Below, in pieces: positions 1 to 9,533 of a stretch of 55,313 bases of DNA. The notes below the pieces were generated by a model. It was not told where the DNA came from, searched no databases, and was given only the letters and a program-made list of their open reading frames with translations. Made by a program: the position numbers and the translations under genes. The stretch lies in NCBI RefSeq assembly GCF_910594985.1, contig NZ_CAJVCE010000036.1:1-55313 (forward strand). Direction: 5' to 3'. The stretch's first letter is position 1. Each line of letters starts with the position of its first letter. The stretch comes from Paenibacillus allorhizosphaerae (GTDB lineage: Bacteria; Bacillota; Bacilli; Paenibacillales; NBRC-103111).

Positions 1-171
1 GTTCGAAGGCTCGAGAATCTTGGTTTTCAGGTAGCTCTCACCGCCTCGACAGCCTCGTAACCATCTTGATTTCACATAAATTCTATGAAGCACAGTTTTA
101 AAAAAAACACTAAAGCTGGGCTTAGTTTCGTATTGCCAATTTTAGATCTATGCTATGTGAAATTTTCGGGG
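1..171 (+). mobile_element. IS110-family element, right (3') end only
   Basis: Bases 1-60 encode the last codons of an IS110-type transposase (stop TAA at 58-60), followed by about 110 bases of noncoding right end. The segment is nearly identical to 39669-39840, the end of the second copy in this window. Scattered substitutions show that the two are separate, diverged copies. The element ends at the G-run before TAGC at 172-175. The rest of the element lies outside the window, so nothing can be said about its integrity. Confidence 0.8.
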
Positions 172-250
172 TAGCGCAACGACGGCAGCCAAACATTTTG
201 GCGCTGCCGTCGTGTCATGATTGAGCTATCTTACCGAGGGAGTTGAAAAA
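172..250. repeat. Interspersed hairpin repeat, interrupted by IS110
   Basis: Directly after the IS110 end comes TAGCGCAACG, which matches the second half of a repeat arm. It is followed by a hairpin (GACGGCAGC with GCTGCCGTC) and a right arm (GAGCTATCTTACCGAGGG). The right arm closely resembles that of the copy at 36568-36656. The left half of the left arm is presumably on the far side of the IS110 element. Confidence 0.65.
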
Positions 251-275
251 ACGGCAATCATGAATCCGACTGACG

Positions 276-587
276 TTACACTCGAAACATTATTTTGTAA
301 CCAATTATTCTTGATCCTTGTTCTCGCAACATAAGGGTCAAGTTCTTGTCGCCCGACAATATCTGACACGATTGTGTCCGATGCGGCCCGTGATTCGGGA
401 TGATCGGGAGATACATTTCGATGGGATCGCTCCAGCTCATTCCGTCTGCGGACGTTACGGCAAGCAGCAATCGTTGTAAATCCTGTTTTGCTTCATGGAG
501 CGCCGTGACATCACCCACGCTCTGGCCCGCTTTAGATAGGAGCTCCGCGGCTTTTTGCATACCTGTAGAACCACCAGCTCTCTGCAT
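276..587 (-). CDS. Hypothetical protein, C-terminus replaced by repeat
   Basis: This is a 103-residue reading frame of unknown function. The ATG at 587 has a good site (GGAG, 7 bases upstream). The upstream sequence contains a tandem duplication of a 13-base block that includes the site and a second, out-of-frame ATG. Residues 1-40 are helical and rich in Ala, Lys and Glu. From about residue 77 the frame runs into the TGTCGGGCGACAAGAAC end-repeat at 311-358, so the original C-terminus was probably lost when that element inserted. It is not recognisable as a known family and could be a fragment. Confidence 0.4.
   Translation of the reverse strand: MQRAGGSTGMQKAAELLSKAGQSVGDVTALHEAKQDLQRLLLAVTSADGMSWSDPIEMYLPIIPNHGPHRTQSCQILSGDKNLTLMLREQGSRIIGYKIMFRV
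311..358. repeat. Solo transposon-like end (TGTCGGGCGACAAGAAC)
   Basis: The sequence CAAGTTCTTGTCGCCCGACA ends at 358, preceded by a degenerate second CTTGTTCTCGCA site. It is the same terminal motif as the 142-base elements at 17016 and 23476, but only one end is present here. Confidence 0.55.
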
Positions 588-677
588 GTGGTTTCTCCAT
601 GTGGTTTCTCCAACCTATCGATTCAATATGATGGCTGGTATCATGGATAATGAACATTGGTTTGTCCTTCTCCGATG

Positions 678-705
678 GCAAAAAAAGAACCCACCGCAGG
701 GTGAA
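678..705 (-). terminator. Rho-independent terminator of the 9298-742 operon
   Basis: On the minus strand a short GC stem (ACCC...GGGT, 689-702) is followed by a run of seven T about 40 bases after the stop of the solute-binding protein gene. The position fits the end of the four-gene operon. Confidence 0.55.
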
Positions 706-741
706 TTCCTCTTTTGTTTGTAAAAGTATGCATTAACCTGA

Positions 742-2052
742 CTATTTAAACTGCGGCGCAAGATCTTTGTTCGCCTGCTCCTCCGCCTTGCTCAACGCTG
801 TATTCACATCCGACGTCCCGGTGACTACATCTTTGAGCGCTTGCGTGAGATATTTATCCGGCACTCGGTCAAATTGCGTCGATTTGGCAACCGCTTGCGG
901 TTTCGCTTTGGTGATCGCTTCGATATGCTTGCCCTTCAAATAATCGAGATTGCTGCCGAATGTTTTCATGATCTCCGGATATTTGAGCACAGGCAGAACG
1001 CCTCTTTGCGCCAAAAGCGTCTGGTATTCGAACGAAGCGGACAAATACGAAATGATTTTAAAGGCGAGCGCCGTATGTTTCGTTTGCGACGAAATCGACA
1101 GCATGCTCGGCGCACCGCTGTGGTTGAAGCCGTTAATCGTCGGCGCCTGCGCCATATCCCAGTTAAAGCCGCTTCCCGACTTCGCTTCTGCCTCCACACG
1201 GCCCAGTTCGAAGTGGTACGGGAGCATCGCGAGCGTCTTATCTTTGTAGAACTTGTTGAGCGCCGCAGCATAATCCATATATTCAATGCCCTGCTTACTG
1301 AAGCCGTTCTTCAGGATGTCGAACGTCTGTCTCATATCAGGGTTGTTGAAGCTGCTTTTCTTGTTCGCCACATCGACAAATCCGGCATTGAAGAGCGCGT
1401 AAGTAAAGCTGTAGTTCCCAGGGAAAAAACCGGTATATTGGACGCCGCCGTCCGCCTTCGTTAATTTTTTGCCCAGCTCGAATGCGTCGTCATAGCTCAT
1501 CCCGTCCTTTGGGTAAGGAACGGCAAGTCTATCGAAAATATCCTTATTATAGTAAAGAACCGATGCATAATTGGAGTATGGGAGAGCGAACAGCTCGCCT
1601 TTCGTGCTGAAATTTTTGATCGTATCGATGAGCGTTGGCTGGTACCCGGTCAAATCGATCGAATCCTTTTTCACCATATCGTTCAGGTTCGTCACCATGT
1701 TGCCGTCCACCTGAAGCGGAAAGCTCCACGCCGTCGTGAAGTAAATATCCGGCAGCGTGCCGCTGGAAGCGATCTCGCTGATATAAGTTCCTTTGCCCGG
1801 CTTGATGACCTTGAAGGTAACATTCGGGAATTTGCTTTTGACCGGCTGGGCGATCCGTTCGTTGAATACCGTTTCCGACATATTCGTCTCATCATAGAAC
1901 AATAGCTCCACCGGAGTCTGCAAGTCGGCTTTGACGGACTCCTCCTGTTTGGAGGGGGCTCCTGAGCCTTGAGTGGAACCGCCGTTAGCGCAGCCCCCCA
2001 GGAGAGTTGCAGCCAAAATGGCAGCAGTGATCGCGAAGCCTTTTTGTTTCAT
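742..2052 (-). CDS. Extracellular solute-binding lipoprotein (family 1, sugar ABC type)
   Basis: This is a substrate-binding lipoprotein of a carbohydrate ABC importer, anchored outside the membrane. The start at 2052 is chosen because GGAAGGATG lies just upstream. The frame is open to 2124, but that would put 24 unlikely residues before the signal peptide. From 2052 the protein is 436 residues with a hydrophobic signal and lipobox LLGGC (Cys at about 20). Motifs typical of family 1 proteins follow, such as YYNKDIFDR and PYPKDGMSYDD. It is the last gene of a four-gene operon and follows the 1758-aa gene by 68 bases. No permease genes are next to it, so it must use membrane subunits encoded elsewhere, and its ligand is unknown. 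A paralogue lies at 27550-28884. Confidence 0.88.
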   Translation of the reverse strand: MKQKGFAITAAILAATLLGGCANGGSTQGSGAPSKQEESVKADLQTPVELLFYDETNMSETVFNERIAQPVKSKFPNVTFKVIKPGKGTYISEIASSGTLPDIYFTTAWSFPLQVDGNMVTNLNDMVKKDSIDLTGYQPTLIDTIKNFSTKGELFALPYSNYASVLYYNKDIFDRLAVPYPKDGMSYDDAFELGKKLTKADGGVQYTGFFPGNYSFTYALFNAGFVDVANKKSSFNNPDMRQTFDILKNGFSKQGIEYMDYAAALNKFYKDKTLAMLPYHFELGRVEAEAKSGSGFNWDMAQAPTINGFNHSGAPSMLSISSQTKHTALAFKIISYLSASFEYQTLLAQRGVLPVLKYPEIMKTFGSNLDYLKGKHIEAITKAKPQAVAKSTQFDRVPDKYLTQALKDVVTGTSDVNTALSKAEEQANKDLAPQFK

Positions 2053-2120
2053 TCGTTGTTCATCCTTCCGCAAGTTTTTAATGTTGCAGCTGTTACTCCT
2101 CAAAGCTGTAGAATTCGTTG

Positions 2121-5100
2121 TCAACTACTCGTCCCGCCCGACTCTCTCAAATAACGCAAAATATCAAGGAGGTGCGCAGCGTAGTCCGCATCCAGCGCCT
2201 TTCCGCGCTGCGCGTCGATTTTTTGGCGCAGTACGTCGAGCTCCTGCTCGAACGCCTTGCTCTTCCGTTCTTCCTTTTGCAAACGTTCGGCCTGGGTCAA
2301 CAAGCTGCTGTATATTCCCTCGTTCCGGATCGAACCGGTTCGCAAGCCGAACAGCAGCGCATCGTCCAAATGATCGGCATCCATGACCACTTGAAGCGTA
2401 AATGTCCGCTTTATTGCATTTCCGGCGCGGTCTTCCGCAGTGACGGTCAGCAGGTGACTGCCAATGGAAAGCGACAGCTCCGGAGCATATACCCGGTCGA
2501 TAACGCGGCCGTCCAAACGAATCTCTGTCGCCGCAACGCCGCTAAGCGGGTCGGTGACAGAGACAATGCCCTGCCACGGCTCTGTCAGCGGAATCCTGAG
2601 CGGGCCGTCGAAGCCGATCTCGGGCGGTGTGCCGTCCACCGTAATGTGTGCATTACCCGATACGGTTCCGCTAACGATGGAAGCTTTTACATCCGCAGCG
2701 CCCTCAGCAAGAGCTGTGACCAGCCCGGATGCATCAACGGCAGCGATCCGGGTATTGCTCGAAGACCAGAGGATACCGCCGTAAGTCGCATCAACCGGCG
2801 TCACCTGCGCGCTTAGCTTCACCTGCTGCCCGGGCTTTACAAAAGGGCTGCCTGGACTTACGGTCACGGCCGAAGCGGGACGATAATCGGAAATGCGCTC
2901 GTACTTCACGGCATCCGCTCTCGTATAAATGATATCGGTCGAAGATGCTGCAGAGGTTACCCTCGTCATCTTGACATACTCGGTTCCGTCGCCGGCAAAA
3001 TCGAACGTGCCGAGATGGATCCAACCGGATGTCCCCGATGACGCATCGATATACGTAACCTCGGTCACCGATTGATGCTTTACTTCCACCTTGACCTGCG
3101 TATCGGCGCCCGGAATGTTGACGATTTTGTAAAAGGAGACCGAGTAGCGGCCCGCCGGAAGCTGCGCCATCCATGAAGCCGAAGCTCCTGGTTCCGTAGT
3201 ATACCGGGACTTTACATTTTTGCTGTAGCCGGTTAAATTGCTCTGAATCCAGCGTCCCTGTTCGCTGTATGCGCCCGGTAATGAGCTGTCGACAATGACG
3301 GTCAGCTCCTTGATCGAAATGGAGATCGGCGACGTTGTTATTGTGCTCCCATCCACGGTTACGGTCGCCCAGACTTGAATGCTCCCCGTCACCCCATCTG
3401 TCCGCAAAAGCGTCAGCCGGCCGTTACCGTCCACCGCAGCCATATCCGGTCTGTCGAGCTGGTACTGCACGCTCGCGTTTCCTAGATTCCCCGGCAATCC
3501 GGTATCCATATAGCCGATCGCTTTGAGCTGAGCGGTTTGCGTCGTTTCCAGCGCGTCGCGATCCGATGTGAGGACGGCCGACTCCCATTGCGGCTTCACC
3601 CGCTCACTCACCCACATCACGGCATCGGCTGCGACCCGTGTGCCGTTCGCCTTGTTGGTCAGCTCGACGTACCCGCTGCGTCCCGACGCGAACGGAAACA
3701 CTCCAAGGAATACCCAGCTTCCGTCGGCCGTTCTCTCGTTCACCGTGAACGACTGCGAGCCCCCGTTGTAGTTAACCGTAAATAGAGCGTTCGTCGCCGC
3801 GTCGGCTATGCCCTGAGGAAGCTTGTAGTATACGCTGTAAGTAACGCTTTCCGGCAGCTCCGGCCGAAAGCGGATTTTGCTCGTGGCCGTGCCCGTAGTC
3901 GTTTTCGCGTAAACGTAGTTATCGTAGTAGTAATGATCCGCCGACGTATCGCCCACCCAGATGCCTTCCGTTTCCGCGTCGGCGTTATCGACGACGATGG
4001 ACGGTCCCGGCTGCCAGGCCGGCTGATCCGGCGGAACCGTCACCCGGTCAGGCAAATACAGCGTCCGCGCACGTGTCTTTTTACCTCCCGACTCCATGTA
4101 ATAAGTGAATGTCCGCGACAAATCGTTTACCTTGATCGACCATTCCATCGGATAGATAGTATCCGGATCCGCCGTATACGTCTTTCCGCCGTCCAGCGAG
4201 TAATGTAGCGTCGCCGCTTGCGTCGTTTTAGCCTGCACATAGGCGTCATAGCCGGTCTCATCGGGTCTGACGAGCAGCATGCCTTTGACGGCGTCAATCG
4301 GGCTGTACGTATCGAAGAAATAGCTCGCGCCGGACGTGTCGGTGCCTGTTCTTGCCTTGTGCAGCGGCACGCGAATGTCGAGCCCCTCTATGATGACCGC
4401 CGTGATTCCTTTGCCCGAAACGGTGACGCCGATTTTCCCGCCCTTCATTACGGTTTGCTCCGGTGCACCGTTATCGCGGATGACCGTTACGGGATATGTT
4501 TTCGCAGGGTCGAAGCCGATGATATGCGGATTCAGCTTAAGCTCCGTCTGCTGCGGATCGGCCGATTCATTCGCGAGTCCGATGTAGAAGCGGTCGCCGC
4601 TTTCCGCCGTAATCCAGTTCAGCTGCGGATTGCCCGTCTCAATAATGCCTTTGGGCATCCACAGCCATACGCCCGAATGGCCGTAAAACGTTCCCGGCTT
4701 ATGCCCGTACAGATGATATTTGAACCAAAGGAAATCGGTTTCAAATACGGACGGAAACGAAATATTCCCGTTCGATTTCAGCGTCTGCTCGGTGATCAAA
4801 TAATCCATCGTTTGGCCGAGCTGCCCCGGAATATGATGATAATAGATCGAGGTCGCCTTGCTCGGACCGAGCAGCGGAAAGTCCGCTTCCAGCTGGCTGA
4901 CGGCGAAGCCCCTGTAATAATAGCCTGGGTAGCTTCCGTATCGTCCGATGACCGCGTTATGAGCGATATCCTCCAGCAGCTGATCCCCCGTATACATCGC
5001 CAGGCGCAGCATAAACGGCGCTTCCTGCGCATTCATCCGGTACGCCGAGGAGGTCGATCCCGCTTCAAACGTAAGCCCGTTCGGCGAGACGAGCCAGCTG

Positions 5101-7397
5101 TCCGCCTGTATTCCACCGGCTGCATCTTCCGGAAGCTTCGTTCGGGGGTATCCGTACCTATAGCTTTCCGGCCAATGGAACGATTCGAGGTAAGGGTACG
5201 TCTGCGGCTGCGGAACGGTCACGGTGCCATCCGGAACCGGACGCGCCGTAAACATGGTGGCGTACCGCTTCGCTTCCTTATAAGCGGCGTTCAAGTAAGC
5301 CGGCTCTCTCGTCTCCTCGTACAGCTCCAGCAGCTCCATCCAAAGCTTGCCGTAATTGTACAAAAAATCGGTCCGGTCCGGGCTCCTCGTCTCCGGAATA
5401 TCGATCTTCTCTGCGAGATAACGGTCAGCTGCCGCCTTCGCCTCCTGCAAATACGCCCTATCTCCGGTCATGCGGTACATCATGAGCGGCTGAATGATCG
5501 GCCCTCTGTCGCTCTGCTCCGGATTGCGGAACCGGTATTCCTCCTGTCCCAGTGCAGATATGCCCGCCGCCGTGCCGCCCGTCATTTGGTAAACGGCGGA
5601 TACGGTTGAACTATCGAATGGCGCGGAGGCCATCTTCCATGAAGACTCCGAGCCGTAAACCGGCTTTTGCTTCGGAGACCAGCCGACATTGTTGCGCGAC
5701 ACGCCGTACTGAATGGACGGCAGCGCTCTCGTATCGTACAGCTTGCTGTCACCGGTCAAATAATACGCACCGAGCAGTACGCCGCTTGTAGTCGTGCGAA
5801 CGGCATCCTCGTTCTCGATGTCGATAAAGCCTTTGGCCCGGTTCCACCAGCCGCTCGGCGACGGGACATAATCGACCGAGTCGTCCCCCTGCGGCTCCAT
5901 TTGGATCAGATCGATCATATGGAACATCGCATCGGTCAGCGACTGTCCCGCAGCATTTTGCCGATAGGCGGCATATTGGTATTCGCTACGGAGAATGTCC
6001 CGGTAAGTGTCGTACAGACCGCTTCGCTGCGCGATCAATCCGAAATGGAACCGGTACGAGCTTCCCGCGGTCATCTTCGATGCGCTGCCTAGCTGCGGAG
6101 CGTACAGAATCGGCTGCACGTCGCCCTCGTTGTTGACAAGACTCATCCCGAGCCGCTGGCCCGCTGCGCCTCCCGCCGGTTCGAAGACAAGCGGCAGCTC
6201 ATCGGAAGGCAGGAATACCCCATACGTATAAGCCGCATCCGCGCCGTCGTTTTTTTCAACGAGACTCATCGGCGCGGTCAGCTCCCACAGACCGGTCGAT
6301 TCCACCGTGCCGACCATTTTCGCATGCGACCGAAAGCCGCTGAGCACCTCATTCACTGCAGCGGTTTTCTCTGCAGTGAAAGACTGATAGCCGATCACAT
6401 AATTGCCGTCTCTCCGCGGGGTAAAGTCGTACGACAAGTCGGGCCTGCTTCCGGCCATCGACCAGCTTACCCTGAAATCGTAATCGCTTACATGCGAGGA
6501 GTCGGTAAGTACCGCCGTTTGGCTGTCGGGAAAATCGACCCGGTCGAACGTAATCCAACGATAGTTCATCGTCTCGTAATAGTTGGTTCGCTTCCCCGCG
6601 TCCCCGTCGAACACAACCCACTGCTCCTCCAGCCTTTCCGCTGAGGAATGGGCCGGCACCCAGCTCCCGTGATCGTTGAAAAATAAGTCGCGAACGATCG
6701 TTTTACCGCCATCCCAAACCGCTTCATAAAAAACAGCTTTATACCTGTCGTTTTGAATTGCGCCTTTTTCCGTGTAGCGAAGATTCGGAAGCGTGCGGCT
6801 GCGCAGAGGACCTTGCTGCGCTTCTTTTTGCGAGATATCGCCCTCGAATTTGACGGCATCCGCCCGGGTAATGATGTTGCTGCTGCTCGCCGTAATGCGA
6901 GTCAGGCTGACATATTCGGCGCCCACGCCGGAAAAATCGAACGTCCCGAGCTCAATCCATCCCTCCGCTGCGGGGGTCAGATCCAAATACCGGGTATCCG
7001 TCTTCCCATTATGAACGATGTCGATCTTCACTCGAGGGTCCGCCTTATCCGGCCATTTGACCTTGTAAAATGATACGGTAGCCGACCCTTCCGCCAGGTT
7101 CGGGTTCCACGTGATAGACGAGCCGCCGATGGTCGTAAATCTCGTCGTGGAACCGTTTACACCTTTCACCGTAGTGGAGGTGCTCCAAGAACCTGCGTCG
7201 GAATAGCCGGGGTCGCCGTAATCGATGACGATGCTGCATGGTTGACAGCCGCTGATCGACTGGGCTGTTGCAATGCGGTTCGCCCCCGCCGGCTCCCAAA
7301 GACCGGCATAAGCGGTGCTTATGCCGGCCGGTCCGGACGAAAATAAGACTTCCATGCAAACGAATACGAATAAGAGCAGCTTGGCGATTATGCGCAT
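2121..7397 (-). CDS. 1758-aa secreted multidomain protein, golvesin-like, Big_2-like and FIMAH-like modules
   Basis: This is a large exported protein, probably acting on or binding extracellular polysaccharide. Residues 1-31 form a signal peptide ending near AYA. A golvesin/xanthan-lyase-like beta-sandwich module occurs three times (about 54-185, 1133-1265, 1366-1505), each opening with an I/V-V-I/V-D motif; the first and third close with RADAVK(F/Y)E and the second with a divergent AADAVMW. Residues about 200-1090 form a central region with a beta-rich start and a helical part rich in Trp and Tyr, such as an alpha/alpha-toroid glycosidase or lyase would have. I cannot assign a family or catalytic residues. 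A Big_2-like Ig domain (about 1509-1585), a second Ig-like domain and a C-terminal helical FIMAH-like domain (about 1670-1758) follow. RBS GGAGAGGAT precedes the ATG. The neighbours (oxidoreductase, isomerase, sugar-binding protein) point to breakdown of an unusual sugar. Confidence 0.8.
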   Translation of the reverse strand: MRIIAKLLLFVFVCMEVLFSSGPAGISTAYAGLWEPAGANRIATAQSISGCQPCSIVIDYGDPGYSDAGSWSTSTTVKGVNGSTTRFTTIGGSSITWNPNLAEGSATVSFYKVKWPDKADPRVKIDIVHNGKTDTRYLDLTPAAEGWIELGTFDFSGVGAEYVSLTRITASSSNIITRADAVKFEGDISQKEAQQGPLRSRTLPNLRYTEKGAIQNDRYKAVFYEAVWDGGKTIVRDLFFNDHGSWVPAHSSAERLEEQWVVFDGDAGKRTNYYETMNYRWITFDRVDFPDSQTAVLTDSSHVSDYDFRVSWSMAGSRPDLSYDFTPRRDGNYVIGYQSFTAEKTAAVNEVLSGFRSHAKMVGTVESTGLWELTAPMSLVEKNDGADAAYTYGVFLPSDELPLVFEPAGGAAGQRLGMSLVNNEGDVQPILYAPQLGSASKMTAGSSYRFHFGLIAQRSGLYDTYRDILRSEYQYAAYRQNAAGQSLTDAMFHMIDLIQMEPQGDDSVDYVPSPSGWWNRAKGFIDIENEDAVRTTTSGVLLGAYYLTGDSKLYDTRALPSIQYGVSRNNVGWSPKQKPVYGSESSWKMASAPFDSSTVSAVYQMTGGTAAGISALGQEEYRFRNPEQSDRGPIIQPLMMYRMTGDRAYLQEAKAAADRYLAEKIDIPETRSPDRTDFLYNYGKLWMELLELYEETREPAYLNAAYKEAKRYATMFTARPVPDGTVTVPQPQTYPYLESFHWPESYRYGYPRTKLPEDAAGGIQADSWLVSPNGLTFEAGSTSSAYRMNAQEAPFMLRLAMYTGDQLLEDIAHNAVIGRYGSYPGYYYRGFAVSQLEADFPLLGPSKATSIYYHHIPGQLGQTMDYLITEQTLKSNGNISFPSVFETDFLWFKYHLYGHKPGTFYGHSGVWLWMPKGIIETGNPQLNWITAESGDRFYIGLANESADPQQTELKLNPHIIGFDPAKTYPVTVIRDNGAPEQTVMKGGKIGVTVSGKGITAVIIEGLDIRVPLHKARTGTDTSGASYFFDTYSPIDAVKGMLLVRPDETGYDAYVQAKTTQAATLHYSLDGGKTYTADPDTIYPMEWSIKVNDLSRTFTYYMESGGKKTRARTLYLPDRVTVPPDQPAWQPGPSIVVDNADAETEGIWVGDTSADHYYYDNYVYAKTTTGTATSKIRFRPELPESVTYSVYYKLPQGIADAATNALFTVNYNGGSQSFTVNERTADGSWVFLGVFPFASGRSGYVELTNKANGTRVAADAVMWVSERVKPQWESAVLTSDRDALETTQTAQLKAIGYMDTGLPGNLGNASVQYQLDRPDMAAVDGNGRLTLLRTDGVTGSIQVWATVTVDGSTITTSPISISIKELTVIVDSSLPGAYSEQGRWIQSNLTGYSKNVKSRYTTEPGASASWMAQLPAGRYSVSFYKIVNIPGADTQVKVEVKHQSVTEVTYIDASSGTSGWIHLGTFDFAGDGTEYVKMTRVTSAASSTDIIYTRADAVKYERISDYRPASAVTVSPGSPFVKPGQQVKLSAQVTPVDATYGGILWSSSNTRIAAVDASGLVTALAEGAADVKASIVSGTVSGNAHITVDGTPPEIGFDGPLRIPLTEPWQGIVSVTDPLSGVAATEIRLDGRVIDRVYAPELSLSIGSHLLTVTAEDRAGNAIKRTFTLQVVMDADHLDDALLFGLRTGSIRNEGIYSSLLTQAERLQKEERKSKAFEQELDVLRQKIDAQRGKALDADYAAHLLDILRYLRESGGTSS

Positions 7398-7425
7398 TAG
7401 AAACTCATATCCTCTCCAAATGGAA

Positions 7426-8493
7426 TTACAGTCTGACTTCTTTGCCCGTTTTTCCCGATTCGTAAATCGCGTTTAAAATTTTGATCATATCTACACCGTG
7501 TTCCGGCGTGTTGATCGGTTCGGCCCGGTTATGGAGACAGTCGATAAAATGCCGCAAATGCTCGGCATGCCCCAGTGCTCCGATTGCAGACGGCAAAACC
7601 GGCGTAATATTGGTCAATTGACCGGCCGTCTCGGAGAAAAGGCTCAGCTCTCCTTTTTTCAAATGCGCGCCCGACTGTGTGCCCCGAAGCTCGATGAAAT
7701 TCATCTCTTCCCCGATATTTGACGCCCAGCTGAACTCGATTTGCAGCGCAGCCCCGTTATCGAAACGGATGAAGCCGATGGCCAGATCCTCTACGTCGAA
7801 CGTGCCGCCCTCCTGCTTTTCACCGAACTGGCTGTGGGCGGAATCGGACAGCTCATTATTGGCAAACTTCGTATAAGTAGCGCCCGATACGGCAACCGGT
7901 CTCGGATTGCCCATCAGCCACACCGCCAGATCGATAAAATGTACGCCCAGGTCGATCAGCGGCCCCCCGCCGGACAATTCCTTCGTCGTAAACCAGCCGC
8001 CCTTGCCCGGAATGCCACGGCGGCGAATCCATCCGCAGCGGCCTGCATAAATTTCGCCCATCTGCCCTTGTTCGATATATGCTTTCAAATAGCGGGCCGC
8101 AGGGGTAAACCGGTTGTTGCGCATGACCATCAGCGTCCGGCTGGATTCTTTGGCCGCATCCGCCATTTTCTGCGCTTCTTCCGGGCTGACGGCGTCCGGC
8201 TTTTCGCAAAATACATGCTTGCCGGCCCGGAGCGCCGCTATGGCGATTTCCGAATGGTACAGGTTCGGGGTGCAGATGTCGATCACGTCGATATCGTCCC
8301 GACGCAGCAGCTCTCTATAGTCTGTATAGACGGCGGAAATCCCGTAATCGCTGGCCGCCTGCTTCGCTTTCGCTTCATTGATATCGCACACGGCGACGAT
8401 TTCTACCTCCGGATGCTCCTTGAGCGGCTTGACATGAGCCCCGCGAAAAATGGCCCCTGCGCCGACGATACCCCACTTCAGCTTTTTAGACAT
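7426..8493 (-). CDS. Gfo/Idh/MocA-family NAD(P)-dependent oxidoreductase
   Basis: This is a predicted cytoplasmic sugar or inositol dehydrogenase. The N-terminal Rossmann fold shows GIVGAGAIFRG and AVCDIN. The family CEKP motif follows at about residue 95, then the C-terminal alpha/beta substrate domain. The ATG at 8493 is preferred over the one at 8499, because GGGGGAG sits 7 bases before the former and only 1 base before the latter. The resulting 355 residues are normal for the family. It is the second gene of the operon, 37 bases after the TIM-barrel gene and 28 bases before the giant secreted protein gene. The substrate cannot be read from sequence. Confidence 0.9.
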   Translation of the reverse strand: MSKKLKWGIVGAGAIFRGAHVKPLKEHPEVEIVAVCDINEAKAKQAASDYGISAVYTDYRELLRRDDIDVIDICTPNLYHSEIAIAALRAGKHVFCEKPDAVSPEEAQKMADAAKESSRTLMVMRNNRFTPAARYLKAYIEQGQMGEIYAGRCGWIRRRGIPGKGGWFTTKELSGGGPLIDLGVHFIDLAVWLMGNPRPVAVSGATYTKFANNELSDSAHSQFGEKQEGGTFDVEDLAIGFIRFDNGAALQIEFSWASNIGEEMNFIELRGTQSGAHLKKGELSLFSETAGQLTNITPVLPSAIGALGHAEHLRHFIDCLHNRAEPINTPEHGVDMIKILNAIYESGKTGKEVRL

Positions 8494-8536
8494 GTTCATA
8501 CTCCCCCATGATTCGTTTAAGTTTAGGTTTCAAGTT

Positions 8537-9298
8537 TCATTTCATTTCCGAAATGAGCCTGGTCAGATTGGATATGCTCGTTTGGACGCAGTCCAGCGGA
8601 TTTCTCCGGCACTGATCCTGCTCGACCACATACCACTCCACGCCGCTTGCTTCGCCCCACGCTAAAATCGGTTTAAAATCGACGCAGCCCGTCCCGATTT
8701 CAGCGTAAGTCCGTTCCTCGTCGTCCGTCATATCCTTCAGATGAATGATCGGCATGCGCCCTGCATAAGGCCGGATGAACGATGCAGGGTCCAGTCCCGC
8801 TTTTTGCACCCAGTATACGTCGATTTCCGCCAATATCCGGTTATTTGGGAGCGGTTCCAAAAGGAACTCTAAAGCGGATACCCCGTCGACTGGCGCATCG
8901 AATTCAAAAGCATGGTTATGGTAACTGAGCCGCAGCCCCGATTTGTTCATGACCGAAGCCGCTTCGTTCAATGCTTGCTTGATCTCCCGGTAGCCCGTTT
9001 CCGTCCGCTGCTCCGGCGGAATGCCCGGACAGATGATATCCGTAGTCCCGAACAAACGGGCCTCTTCGATCGCCTGCTCCGGCTGGTCGGTAATCATCTT
9101 CAGTCCTACATGCATACCGGCCGTTTGCAACCCCGTTTCACGCAGAACGGACGCCAGCTCGGCCGGATCGTAGTGATAATATCCCGCCATTTGCACACCG
9201 GCCCATCCCATCCGTTTCAGCTCCCGCAGCAGCTGCGGAAAATCATTCCTGCACTCCTCACGCAGCGTGTATAATTGAACCGCCAATTTATGTATCAT
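8537..9298 (-). CDS. Sugar phosphate isomerase/epimerase (xylose isomerase-like TIM barrel)
   Basis: The 253-residue protein has the AP endonuclease family 2 / xylose isomerase-like barrel fold. The family landmarks are visible in order: MGWAGVQMAGYY, MHVG, LSYHNHAFEF, LAEIDVYWVQ, IIHLKD and WYVVEQDQ. These supply the His, Glu and Asp residues that bind the divalent metal in this family. RBS AGGAGAG precedes the ATG at 9298. It is the promoter-proximal gene of the 9298-742 operon, divergent from the AraC gene at 9534. Such proteins commonly pair with Gfo/Idh/MocA oxidoreductases in sugar or inositol catabolism. The specific substrate is unknown. Confidence 0.9.
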   Translation of the reverse strand: MIHKLAVQLYTLREECRNDFPQLLRELKRMGWAGVQMAGYYHYDPAELASVLRETGLQTAGMHVGLKMITDQPEQAIEEARLFGTTDIICPGIPPEQRTETGYREIKQALNEAASVMNKSGLRLSYHNHAFEFDAPVDGVSALEFLLEPLPNNRILAEIDVYWVQKAGLDPASFIRPYAGRMPIIHLKDMTDDEERTYAEIGTGCVDFKPILAWGEASGVEWYVVEQDQCRRNPLDCVQTSISNLTRLISEMK

Positions 9299-9456
9299 AC
9301 AACTCTCCTATGCTATCATTTCCTGCCTGGCAGATTACCTTTATTGTAATGCGGAACCCTCCTTAAGGAACATATCCAATCCAAGCAAAAAGTTAACGGA
9401 TCTGCCTATTTATCCGCTATTTTACGTAAAAATCCTTTTTAATAAGGAAAATATAC

Positions 9457-9486
9457 TTTACGAATCTGCGCATCACTTTATACAAT
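9457..9486 (+). promoter_or_regulatory. Candidate sigma-A promoter for the AraC gene
   Basis: TTTACG and TATACA are separated by about 16 bases, ending about 50 bases upstream of the start at 9534. It sits in the AT-rich 235-base divergent intergenic region that also serves the operon starting at 9298. Weak evidence, pattern only. Confidence 0.3.
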
Positions 9487-9533
9487 GAAGCTACCTGTAT
9501 TTCCTGTATATGTATATTCGAGGAGGAATATCG

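Noticed and set aside
4218..5609. Plus-strand open frame of 463 codons opposite the giant secreted protein gene
   Set aside because: It is Arg/His-rich, has no RBS or family features, and mirrors the codon pattern of the well-supported minus-strand gene. An antisense shadow.
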